Source: Chloroflexota bacterium
GTDB taxonomy: Bacteria; Chloroflexota; Anaerolineae; Promineifilales; Promineifilaceae
Direction of reading: 5' to 3'
DNA length: 64,000 nt
Assembly (NCBI GenBank): GCA_020628815.1
Contig: JAHDEN010000002.1
Coordinates: 37,390 to 101,389, forward strand
The notes under the pieces were generated by a model. It searched no databases. It saw only the letters and a list, made by a program, of their open reading frames with translations, and had not been told where the DNA came from. How positions within the stretch are numbered: the stretch's first letter is position 1; every line of letters begins with the position of its first letter. The translations under genes were made by a program, and so were the position numbers. Positions 28,008-35,980 of this stretch are shown piece after piece.

Positions 28008-29314
28008 GATTTGCGTTTTGCCTTCCAGATGGGCCAACACTTGGTGGGGTGACCGTGTGGAGCACCGAAATGTGCAACCAACTGTATTCTCAGGGATCAG
28101 AGGTTTCACTCATTGAACATATCACCTTCAATCCAACCATCAAACTGGATCTGGTAGATGGGGTTAAGCGGGTGAAGGTTGAAAGCCCAACACACGCTGA
28201 CAGCCCATTTATTCAAGAAAAAGATGTCAAAGCTTTTGTACACGCATACGAAGGCGAAAAAAGCAGGCTGTTTATCCCGAATTGGGCGAATGGGACCTAT
28301 GCGGCTTGTGCTCATTTATCAAAAACGAACAAATCCAATATGAGGGTTATCGGTTTTGTTCACACAGACGAAGACCTTTACTACGATTGGTTATGCTATT
28401 ATGAATCGATCATTCATCAGTTTGTGTGCGTAAGCCAAGAGATTTTTATCAACCTAAGTCGGTTATTGCCTCATCGGGTAAATGATATGGTTGTAAAACC
28501 TTACGCTGTAAAAGTGGATAGCCACCTCAATCGCAGTTACTCAGATGCTAATACCCCATTAAAGCTAATTTATGCAGGTCGTATCTCTCAAACACAAAAA
28601 AGAATTTTTGATCTTTTACCCCTGATTGAGAAACTTGAAGAGAAAAAAGTGAACTACGAATTTAGAATCATTGGTAACGGAATGGAGTTCGAGTCACTTG
28701 CCAAAAATCTAAGCAAACTTCCGCTAAGTGCACAAAAAAGAGTCTCTCTACAGCCAGGGCTACCGCCTAAACAGATGGCTGAAACATGGCGATCCGCAGA
28801 TGTCTTTATTTCTGTTTCAGAATACGAAGGGACTTCTATTGCGATGTTAGAAGCGATGGGGCAAGGCTGCGTTCCGGTGGTGACGACGGTTAGTGGCACT
28901 CAAGCGGTGATTTCTGATAAAAACAATGGGTTTATGCATGCGGTTGGTCACTTAGACGCGATGGCAGAGACAATTGAATTCTTGGCCCACAACCGGGACA
29001 AAGTTGGGCAAACGGGTAAAAACGCACATCAAACAATCAAAAACCGGTATTCATATCAAGAGTACATAAATTGGTTTTTAACCAATGCTGATTCTTTGTG
29101 GCTCAAACCTGATAGAGAATGGACAAATGAAAAAAATATCATCCCGCCCAAATTAGGGGCGATTAAACAATTGGAATTGATCGATGCCCTTAAAGGTGAC
29201 CCAAATTCGGCTCGCATTCTGGCCCATAAAATTATGCATAAAACACGACTTACCGGCCCGGTCTATTTCGCAAAAGGAATGGTTCAAAGGCTCTTCAACC
29301 AAGATTCTCACTGA
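28004..29314 (+). CDS. GT4-family glycosyltransferase, paralogue of the fusion's C-terminal domain
   Basis: 436 residues from ATG 28004, chosen because it overlaps the previous stop as ATGA; an in-frame ATG at 27977 would add nine residues. It reads MRFAFCLPDGPTLGGVTVWS, LIYAGRISQTQKRIFDL, VSEYEGTSIAMLEAM and CVPVVTTVSGTQ, closely parallel to residues about 415-800 of the 23664-26162 protein, including the shared ending YxEYxxWF. The two probably arose by duplication and may transfer the same class of sugar. Confidence 0.88.
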   Translation: MRFAFCLPDGPTLGGVTVWSTEMCNQLYSQGSEVSLIEHITFNPTIKLDLVDGVKRVKVESPTHADSPFIQEKDVKAFVHAYEGEKSRLFIPNWANGTYAACAHLSKTNKSNMRVIGFVHTDEDLYYDWLCYYESIIHQFVCVSQEIFINLSRLLPHRVNDMVVKPYAVKVDSHLNRSYSDANTPLKLIYAGRISQTQKRIFDLLPLIEKLEEKKVNYEFRIIGNGMEFESLAKNLSKLPLSAQKRVSLQPGLPPKQMAETWRSADVFISVSEYEGTSIAMLEAMGQGCVPVVTTVSGTQAVISDKNNGFMHAVGHLDAMAETIEFLAHNRDKVGQTGKNAHQTIKNRYSYQEYINWFLTNADSLWLKPDREWTNEKNIIPPKLGAIKQLELIDALKGDPNSARILAHKIMHKTRLTGPVYFAKGMVQRLFNQDSH

Positions 29315-29316
29315 TT

Positions 29317-30114
29317 ATGATAAATAATTCCATCATCAAAAACTTGTCTCCCGGCCGTCGAGCGCTTTACATCCGTGATTTGCTTCGCGAGCTTGTAGTT
29401 AGGGACATCAAACTAAAATACAAACGCTCTATCCTTGGTATGGGCTGGTCGCTTCTAAATCCGATTGCAGAACTGACAGTGTATGCCATTGTATTTGGTA
29501 ATTTACTACCCTCTCCCATCGACAGTTTTCTCGTTTTTTTATTTATCGGCATCTTGGTTTGGAATTGGTTCCAAACGTCAGTCTTAAGTGCAACACGCTC
29601 AATTGTTGGAAATCGAGATTTAATCAAAAGACCCGGTTTCCCCTCCCCGATCCTTCCCCTTATTTCTGTTACAAGCAACCTAATTCATTTCCTTATCGCG
29701 CTCCCGATCTTAATTATCGTGTTAATTTACGAGCAGACGCCGATGTCGGCCGCGCTGGCTGCCTTGCCCCTGCTGTTGATTTTACAGTTTGTTTTTACCA
29801 TGGGGGTATCCTATGTTCTCGCGACACTCCACGTCACATTTCGTGACATTGAGTACCTGTTGGGCATTCTGCTCCGCCTAATGTTGTTTCTATCCGGAAT
29901 TTTCTATGATCCTGTCCCCTTAATCGAAAAAATTCCGGCACTAAATCTCAACCCTATGCTGCATTTTGTTCAAGCTTACAGAACAATTCTCATCGATGGT
30001 GAGCTGCCAGAGCTTCTCCCATTTACGATTTTATCGGCTATTAGTGTGGGGCTTTTGATTTATGGATATTCATTGTTTGTAAATGCTGGCCACAAATATG
30101 TTGAAGAGGTCTGA
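29317..30114 (+). CDS. ABC-2 polysaccharide export permease (Wzm/TagG type)
   Basis: 265 residues with about six transmembrane helices. The N-terminal cytoplasmic segment ending RDIKLKYKRSILGMGWSLLNPI is the hallmark of Wzm/TagG/RfbA permeases. It starts 2 nt after the GT4 gene and ends 1 nt before the ATPase gene. With that ATPase it should export a lipid-linked glycan, or its teichoic-acid-like equivalent, across the cytoplasmic membrane. Confidence 0.92.
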   Translation: MINNSIIKNLSPGRRALYIRDLLRELVVRDIKLKYKRSILGMGWSLLNPIAELTVYAIVFGNLLPSPIDSFLVFLFIGILVWNWFQTSVLSATRSIVGNRDLIKRPGFPSPILPLISVTSNLIHFLIALPILIIVLIYEQTPMSAALAALPLLLILQFVFTMGVSYVLATLHVTFRDIEYLLGILLRLMLFLSGIFYDPVPLIEKIPALNLNPMLHFVQAYRTILIDGELPELLPFTILSAISVGLLIYGYSLFVNAGHKYVEEV

Positions 30115-30115
30115 G

Positions 30116-30889
30116 ATGAGCGACGCAATCATTGTAGAAAATTTAGGCAAAAAATTTCGACGATTTCATCAAGATCGGCCGTATACGTTCCAAGAAGCGA
30201 TTACGAGAGGGTTTAAGCGAATGCGATCTGTGGATGAGTTTTGGGCTCTTAGAAATGTCAGCTTTTCTATCCCAAAAGGCAAAATGTTGGGGGTTGTGGG
30301 GCACAATGGGGCTGGAAAGTCTACGTTGTTGAGACTGGTGGGCAAACTCGGTCGGCCAGACGAAGGTAAGATCGAGACATCCGGCCGGATGGGGGCCCTC
30401 CTGAGCTTGGGAGCAGGCTTCCACCCGGAGCTAACGGGTAGAGAGAATATTTTTATTAACGGGGTAATTTCGGGCCTATTACGCAGTGAAGTAAAGGGGC
30501 AATTTGATTCAATCGTAGATTTTGCTGAATTAGAAGATTTTATCGACAATCCTCTACATACCTACAGCAACGGAATGCGCATGAGGCTTGGGTTTGCAGT
30601 GGCCGCCCACATCCACCCAGAAATTCTGCTAATTGATGAAGTTTTAGCGGTTGGGGATATGGCTTTCCAAAAGAAATGCCTCAACAGGATCCACAAATTT
30701 AGAGAATCTGGGTGCACAATTTTGCTTGTTTCACATCAGACTAGCTTTATGGAAGAGTATTGTGACTCTGTCATCTGGTTGAATAAGGGAAACATTCAAG
30801 ATATGGGAGATCCTCAGAATGTGATTCATTCATATAACTCTATGATGAGGACAAAAGCAGCATCATACGACCTTGAAAGTGAATATTGA
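30116..30889 (+). CDS. ABC polysaccharide export ATPase (Wzt/TagH type)
   Basis: 257 residues from ATG 30116, preferred over ATG 30083 because GAAGAGG (30103-30109) is 6 nt upstream and the start then follows the permease stop by 1 nt. Walker A is GHNGAGKST, signature YSNGMRMRLGFAVA (the Wzt/TagH-typical SNGM form), Walker B ILLIDEVLAVGD, then the H-loop LLVSHQ. The C-terminal carbohydrate-recognition domain of long Wzt proteins is missing, so export is probably not gated by a chain-end cap. Last gene of the operon; no clear terminator separates it from the convergent propeller gene 20 bp away. Confidence 0.92.
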   Translation: MSDAIIVENLGKKFRRFHQDRPYTFQEAITRGFKRMRSVDEFWALRNVSFSIPKGKMLGVVGHNGAGKSTLLRLVGKLGRPDEGKIETSGRMGALLSLGAGFHPELTGRENIFINGVISGLLRSEVKGQFDSIVDFAELEDFIDNPLHTYSNGMRMRLGFAVAAHIHPEILLIDEVLAVGDMAFQKKCLNRIHKFRESGCTILLVSHQTSFMEEYCDSVIWLNKGNIQDMGDPQNVIHSYNSMMRTKAASYDLESEY

Positions 30890-30909
30890 TCCTTTTTGAA
30901 TAAGAAAAC

Positions 30910-33714
30910 CTACTGATCCAGCTTGCTTATGCTTGATGCCCCCATTAACCAAATCGCACCTGATTCATCGATAAGTGCATCTTGAATATCGTTCGTAGCG
31001 ATCCCTTTTTGCGTATTAAGCGTCTCCCATTCTTCACGTTTCAAATATGAGATGCCTCTGTCAGTCGCAACCCACGGCCGAAGATCAGCCCCGATCGCTG
31101 TCGCTGAAACATTCCCAATCTGACCCAGCTGCTGAGTCTGCCAATTAGATCCATCGAGGCGAAATAAAGCCTGATTTGAGACGAACCATAAGGAATCATC
31201 AGGAGCCACAATCATGTCAGTAAATTTCCGGCCGCGTAATTGCAGCACAGGCCAGTCCAATTTCTCCGTCTCAACATCCAGACGCAAGCCGCCATTGTTG
31301 TTGGTTGCCCACCAAATCGAATCATCGGCCGGATTGATTGCACCCTTAACAACATTTAACTGTTCCCGATGAGGCACCATGCGGCATTCCCCATCTTTAA
31401 TGCGCGCAACGCCATCCTGCGTGCCAAGCCACGCAATGTCATCTTGCACAACCACATCTTGCACCTTAGCCGAAGCCAACGTGCTATCGTAAATTAGCCA
31501 CTGTTCGCTTGTCGGAGAAGCATTTTCTGGAAACAACCGGGCGATCCGGCCGCCCCAGCCCACAAACCAAAGAGTGCCATCTTTAGCATGGTGAATGGCT
31601 GTCATATTCTCAAAATACAGTCTCCAATCATCTGGTTCATACAAAAGCTCATCGGCCGCGATCCGGCCGATTTTCCCGAAATAGCTCCCCATCCAAATCC
31701 TTTCATCACCGATTACCGCAAGTGAAACTACTTCATCACGTCGTGGCGCGTTTATCGCCTGATGTCCGTTATTCGGTTCATCGGGATCAAGAATGTTGTG
31801 AACAATGTTCCAACGGCCGTCGACAAATTTTGACGCCCCAAACCGAGAATCTGAATACCCGGCCCAAACATTGCCAGCCTGGTCAAGCGATAACGTCGTG
31901 ACATCGTTCGTTGAGAGTCCGTCAGCAATCGTATAAATTTGCCAGCTCCCATCGACGCTCAAACGGCCGACACCATTTGCGCTCGAAACCCACAGTCCAA
32001 GCTCATTCGCCACAAATCCACGGCTTACATCATCCATTTCTGGCAAAATAAAACGCACAAATTCCCCATCTACCAAATGGAGTAGCTGGTTTTCAGCAAC
32101 TAACCAAAGGGAGCCGTTTAATCCGGCCGTCATTCTTTGCACCATGCGGGTGTCATAAAGCTCCCAACTTAAAGAACCTTGATTAAATCGAAACAGCCCT
32201 TCTGCCAGCCCGACCCAGAGCGTTCCATTTGAGTCGGCCACGATTTTGCGGGGGGTGAAATCTGCGGGCAACCCATCATTTAAGTAGCTCCATCGCCCAT
32301 TGGCGTAAAGCCCTACAGATTCAGTCCCCAATACCCAGATACCCCCTTCAGCATCTTCTGTTATTGCATACAAATTACCTGCTTGCACACCGGCATTTCG
32401 GCATTCAAGCAACTCGATTGTTCCATCTGAACTGAGCAAGCGGACCCCATCGGCCGAATATTCACCGGCCAGAGCCAAGCGGCCGTCCCCCGTCTGTTTA
32501 ACCGCGCTCAAGCCAAAGATTTCTGTTGTGCGCCATTGGCTACTCGCATCTTGATCAGAAAAGTAAGAAATTCCGGCTGATCCAACAACGGCCACCCCAT
32601 CATCGGTCTCCACAAGCTCATTCAAATCTGAATGGGGGAAATCATCAACCCCCACAAGTTGGTTTTCTAAAGGATTGGAACTATCTATCAGCCCATTTTC
32701 AGTCGCCAGCCACAATCTTCCATTTTGATTCACCAAACCATTAATAGATTCGGCATCAATCTGAGTCACACTCAAACCATCGAAGCGGATCGTTTGTGCA
32801 GGCTCACCAGAATCAGACTCATCACCTTTACCAAAATAAATCCAAACAGAGTTATCTGGCGCTGCCAAAATATCTTTAGCTGGTAAATCTGGAAGTCCAT
32901 CTAAAACAGTAAAGCGATCCCAACTAGATCCATTAAACACACCGATTCCTGACGGGGTTGCTACCCATACTTTTCGATCAGGCGTAATCGTTAACGCAGC
33001 TACGTCTGCATTAATGACCCCTTCGTTTAGGCCAAAATAGACCCATTGCTCGCCATCAAAATGATAAACTCCCTGACGGCTGCCGATCCAGACAGACTGA
33101 CCAACCCCTGTGATGCTTGTGGTATCAATCCGAGTAATATCTAAAAAGGAAAAACGGACCGGCGACCAAGCGTCCCCATCAAAGCGGGCAGCACCGGCCG
33201 CCGTTGCTGCCCAAATCACCCCATCAGGGGCTGCATAAATATCGCGGATGAGGTTAGAAGGCAGGCCATCTTCTGCCGTAAACCGATCCCATGCCCCCCC
33301 ATCGTATCTTGCAATACCAGAGTCACTTGTTCCGATCCAAATATTTCCATTTCGATCAGCTTCAATCGCAGAGACGTTGACAGAAGGGACACCGTGTTCG
33401 GGTAAAAATTTTATTTTTTCACCAGTGGCTAAATCTTCAACGGATACCCCACCTTCAGTCGCCAGCCATACCAAATCGTTGGTCCAAATCGCGTCATTAA
33501 CGTTCCTAGTTGATGTCCAAGTTTGCCACTCACTGCGCACAATCAAGGGCTGAGGAATCCCATCCCATGAAATTCGATTTTGTGAGGGTGGTGCTTGATA
33601 AAATGCGGGCAAAGTTGTGATGGCTAAGTAGCCGATGGCGCCGATACCGCATAAAATCAACAGAATTGAAAACGACCAAAGAACCGGTTTAAGTACAGAC
33701 CTTTTTGACATCAT
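30910..33714 (-). CDS. Membrane-anchored beta-propeller protein (two-component-regulator propeller repeats)
   Basis: 934 residues. One N-terminal transmembrane anchor (about 10-32, LWSFSILLILCGIGAIGYLA) and then, to the end, repeats of the Reg_prop type: WIGTSDSGIARYDG.W.RFT..DGLPSN.I, WAATAAGAARFDGDAW, VWVATPSGIGVFNG, LWVGLAEGLFRFNQ. Enough repeats are present for two seven-bladed propellers. No histidine kinase, GGDEF, HTH or other effector domain follows, unlike the hybrid sensors in which these repeats are best known. The propellers should be extracytoplasmic. Function unknown; perhaps ligand binding or protein-protein contact at the surface. Confidence 0.8.
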   Translation of the reverse strand: MMSKRSVLKPVLWSFSILLILCGIGAIGYLAITTLPAFYQAPPSQNRISWDGIPQPLIVRSEWQTWTSTRNVNDAIWTNDLVWLATEGGVSVEDLATGEKIKFLPEHGVPSVNVSAIEADRNGNIWIGTSDSGIARYDGGAWDRFTAEDGLPSNLIRDIYAAPDGVIWAATAAGAARFDGDAWSPVRFSFLDITRIDTTSITGVGQSVWIGSRQGVYHFDGEQWVYFGLNEGVINADVAALTITPDRKVWVATPSGIGVFNGSSWDRFTVLDGLPDLPAKDILAAPDNSVWIYFGKGDESDSGEPAQTIRFDGLSVTQIDAESINGLVNQNGRLWLATENGLIDSSNPLENQLVGVDDFPHSDLNELVETDDGVAVVGSAGISYFSDQDASSQWRTTEIFGLSAVKQTGDGRLALAGEYSADGVRLLSSDGTIELLECRNAGVQAGNLYAITEDAEGGIWVLGTESVGLYANGRWSYLNDGLPADFTPRKIVADSNGTLWVGLAEGLFRFNQGSLSWELYDTRMVQRMTAGLNGSLWLVAENQLLHLVDGEFVRFILPEMDDVSRGFVANELGLWVSSANGVGRLSVDGSWQIYTIADGLSTNDVTTLSLDQAGNVWAGYSDSRFGASKFVDGRWNIVHNILDPDEPNNGHQAINAPRRDEVVSLAVIGDERIWMGSYFGKIGRIAADELLYEPDDWRLYFENMTAIHHAKDGTLWFVGWGGRIARLFPENASPTSEQWLIYDSTLASAKVQDVVVQDDIAWLGTQDGVARIKDGECRMVPHREQLNVVKGAINPADDSIWWATNNNGGLRLDVETEKLDWPVLQLRGRKFTDMIVAPDDSLWFVSNQALFRLDGSNWQTQQLGQIGNVSATAIGADLRPWVATDRGISYLKREEWETLNTQKGIATNDIQDALIDESGAIWLMGASSISKLDQ

Positions 33715-33788
33715 CAGATTATGACAGGTAATGCATAGTGTCTGGCTGGATTCTTATCGACCATTTATAGCCAAACAGGAGAAAAAGA

Positions 33789-34391
33789 ATGCCGTGGATT
33801 CATGTAAAAACGATTGATGAAGCTGAAGGCTTATTAAAAAAGGAGTACACATCTGCAATGAAGCGGGCGGGGCGCATTTGGAACATCGTGTCGATTATGA
33901 GCCAAAATCCCCGAACAATGAAAACATCTATGGACCTATATGGCTCAATCATGTTTGGCCCGTCTCCTCTGTCTCGCAGCCAGCGGGAAATGCTGGCGGT
34001 CGTTGTTTCGGCCGTCAATCATTGCGTTTACTGAATCCGGGCACACGCTCACGACCTCCGTGCTGAGGTCGCAAATGATATGGGTTTAACCGACGATGCA
34101 GTTGCAGATCAATTTGTTCATCATATCGCCTCTGACTGGCGACGGGCAACACTCTCAGAAATCGACTCAGCCTTATGCAATTATGCTGAAAAGTTGACGT
34201 CACACCCGACAGAAATGCAGGAGAGCGATGTAGACAACCTTAAAAAGCTTGGCTTAAACGATCAAGCCATCCATGATGCAACTCAGGTCATCTCATATTT
34301 TAACTACATTAACCGGATAGCAGATGCGCTCGACGTTGAGAAAGAGACGTTTATTCACCCTTGGGAGCAATCAGCCCCCAGTCCACAATAA
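33789..34391 (+). CDS. AhpD-like peroxidase-related protein, candidate selenoprotein (Sec82 = TGA 34032-34034)
   Basis: Read through the in-frame TGA, this is a 200-residue carboxymuconolactone-decarboxylase/AhpD-family protein of normal length. The motif is NHC79VYU82IRAH86, matching the AhpD redox motif CxxCxxxH with the second Cys replaced by the TGA codon; E67 lies 12 residues before C79, as the relay Glu does in mycobacterial AhpD (spacing from memory). The reading frame is the same before and after the TGA and family similarity continues straight through (AHAHDLRAEVANDMG). A 7-bp hairpin starts 17 nt after the TGA (34052-34071). The start is supported by GGAG 8-9 nt upstream of ATG 33789. 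Likely a thiol/selenol-dependent (hydro)peroxidase. A disrupted gene is the alternative, but the hairpin and the exact Cys position favour Sec. Confidence 0.8.
34052..34071 (+). promoter_or_regulatory. Bacterial SECIS-like hairpin
   Basis: CGACCTC (34052-34058) pairs perfectly with GAGGTCG (34065-34071) around the 6-nt loop CGTGCT. The loop begins 24 nt after the TGA codon and has G as its second base. These features agree with the general bacterial SECIS model: a small stem-loop within about 16-37 nt of the UGA, with a G in the first two loop positions. It lies inside the coding region, as bacterial SECIS elements do. Confidence 0.7.
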
Positions 34392-34393
34392 TC

Positions 34394-34437
34394 AAAAAGA
34401 TCCCAAAATGGCATTGCCTGAATGCTATTTTGGGATC
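34394..34437 (-). terminator. Rho-independent terminator after the glycosidase gene
   Basis: A near-perfect 17-bp stem (34399-34415 with 34421-34437, one G-U pair) around a 5-nt loop, followed on the minus strand by five U (34398-34394). It also begins 8 nt beyond the stop of the plus-strand selenoprotein gene and may serve both convergent transcripts. Confidence 0.85.
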
Positions 34438-34488
34438 TGATTCAACTCAATCACTCAAAGGCTCGGAAAAGTGCTTAAAATCGCGATC

Positions 34489-35784
34489 CTAGGGGTTTAA
34501 GCTGCGGGTTGGATTAGATGGGTCAAAAAACAAACTTGGGTCAATTTTCCCCTTTCCTGGGGTGATGCCCCAGTACGTTTTGACAGAATAATCCCCAACT
34601 GGAACGATGAGCTTTTGGGCTTTGTTGGCGATATCTTCAAAATTACCGCCCAAATACCATAGGCCCGCGCCTAAAATCTCAGGGTGTGCGTTGTATAAAC
34701 TGTTCACCCATTCAATATCTTCCATCGAGTTCTCAACATCGGGGATACTTGTAGCCGCCCAGCCCCATTCTGTGATCAACGTTGTAGGCCGATCAATGCC
34801 TTTATTGTCTAACAACTCGTACAAAAACTGGAACCGGCCGACTAAGTATGGGTAACTGCGAGAAATAGAGTCGTTCACAAAGCTATATTCGTGCAAAGCT
34901 ACAGCAACATTTTCAGGATGCTGTGCGGCAAATCTAAAGTAGTCAAGCATTGCGTCACTTTCCCAATGCTCAACCTCAGGCTCCCCGGCCGACCATGAGA
35001 ATGCAGCCACTTTACGGCCGTCTTCAACCGCTAATTTAGCGACTTCCAAACTATAAATGGCCAGCCACTCACTTCTGTTTTTGTCCGGCTCGTTAATCGT
35101 CTCCATCCAAACTTTTGTGTAATCTAACTCAGGTGGCCAAGCAGACACATGACGTTCGTAGTGGATCCGAGCCTCGTCGATTGGATCGTTGTCATAGTTA
35201 GGCAGTTCAAATCCCCCACCATGTTTGCGGTAGACCATAATGTGTTCCACACCGCTCACTTTCCCTAGCTCTTGAACTTCAAAGATGGGGCCCGCATCGT
35301 CGACCGATTTAATAAAAATCGGCACTCCGGCCGCATCAACTTGTTTAAAGTAATCGCTGATTCCATCTCGATTCCCGCCTGATCCGGTATGAAATCCAAC
35401 CTTGTTGTAACCTAAAACCAAGCCTTCTTGCTCTAGGTCAGCAGCGGCCGAGTCAAAATCAACCTGCGTTGTGTTTGTGAATAATACAGGCACCGGCAGT
35501 GGGTCAGGCAGCTCAGGGATCGTACTAAATTCATTTAGCACAATCGGCACAAACAAGGTTGTAGTTATTGAACTTGTGGGTGAAGGGGTCGCTGTAACTG
35601 TAGGTGTAATTGTGACAGTCGGCGTTATTGTAACTGTTGGTGAAATCACAGCAGTTGCAGTTGGGTCGGGGGTTAGTTGTGCTTTTTCGTATGCAGCAGC
35701 AGGGCCAGCACTAGAAAAAAACTGGCTTACAAATAGCAGACTCAAAACAAAAATAGATCCTAGGATTAATAGCTTTTCTCTCAT
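34489..35784 (-). CDS. Secreted clan-A-type glycoside hydrolase-like protein
   Basis: 431 residues. Signal peptide MREKLLILG... to about residue 32, then a Thr/Pro linker with repeats of TVTITP (about 45-72), a hydrophobic LFVPIVLNEF segment, and a TIM-barrel-like domain. Candidate acid/base is E232 in METINEPDK (the NEP motif of clan GH-A) and candidate nucleophile E339 in LITEWGWAA, with W-rich surroundings such as GLWYLGGNF. I cannot assign a GH family. It is probably exported and acts on extracellular polysaccharide. Transcribed alone and ended by the 34394-34437 terminator. Confidence 0.7.
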   Translation of the reverse strand: MREKLLILGSIFVLSLLFVSQFFSSAGPAAAYEKAQLTPDPTATAVISPTVTITPTVTITPTVTATPSPTSSITTTLFVPIVLNEFSTIPELPDPLPVPVLFTNTTQVDFDSAAADLEQEGLVLGYNKVGFHTGSGGNRDGISDYFKQVDAAGVPIFIKSVDDAGPIFEVQELGKVSGVEHIMVYRKHGGGFELPNYDNDPIDEARIHYERHVSAWPPELDYTKVWMETINEPDKNRSEWLAIYSLEVAKLAVEDGRKVAAFSWSAGEPEVEHWESDAMLDYFRFAAQHPENVAVALHEYSFVNDSISRSYPYLVGRFQFLYELLDNKGIDRPTTLITEWGWAATSIPDVENSMEDIEWVNSLYNAHPEILGAGLWYLGGNFEDIANKAQKLIVPVGDYSVKTYWGITPGKGKIDPSLFFDPSNPTRSLNP

Positions 35785-35923
35785 AGCCTTCGAGTTTCGC
35801 AGAAAGCAACCCTCTATGCCGTAAATCTAGCCTTAACTTAACCTAAAATTCACCCTTTTTCCCAGAGGTAGGTCCCAATTTTTCATTGTAATTAGCTATA
35901 TACGAATTTTTTAGTTATAGAAC

Positions 35924-35962
35924 AAAAAAAGGGTGATGAGTTCTAAATACACCATCACCCTT
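35924..35962 (-). terminator. Rho-independent terminator after the TelA-like gene
   Basis: AAGGGTGATG (35929-35938) pairs with CATCACCCTT (35953-35962); the minus-strand transcript continues into seven or more U (35930-35924). Confidence 0.85.
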
Positions 35963-35980
35963 CGAGGTTTTTGTGATTGA

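Noticed and set aside
26926..30114. Alternative genetic code with TGA read as Trp
   Set aside because: Several genes here end in TGA with tight coupling to the next start (26926-26928, 28005-28007, 30112-30114), so TGA is a normal stop.
33789..34391. Two separate genes (33789-34034 and 34080-34391) or a nonsense-disrupted pseudogene
   Set aside because: The TGA is exactly at the conserved second Cys, the frame is intact on both sides, and a SECIS-like stem follows; neither half alone is a complete AhpD domain.
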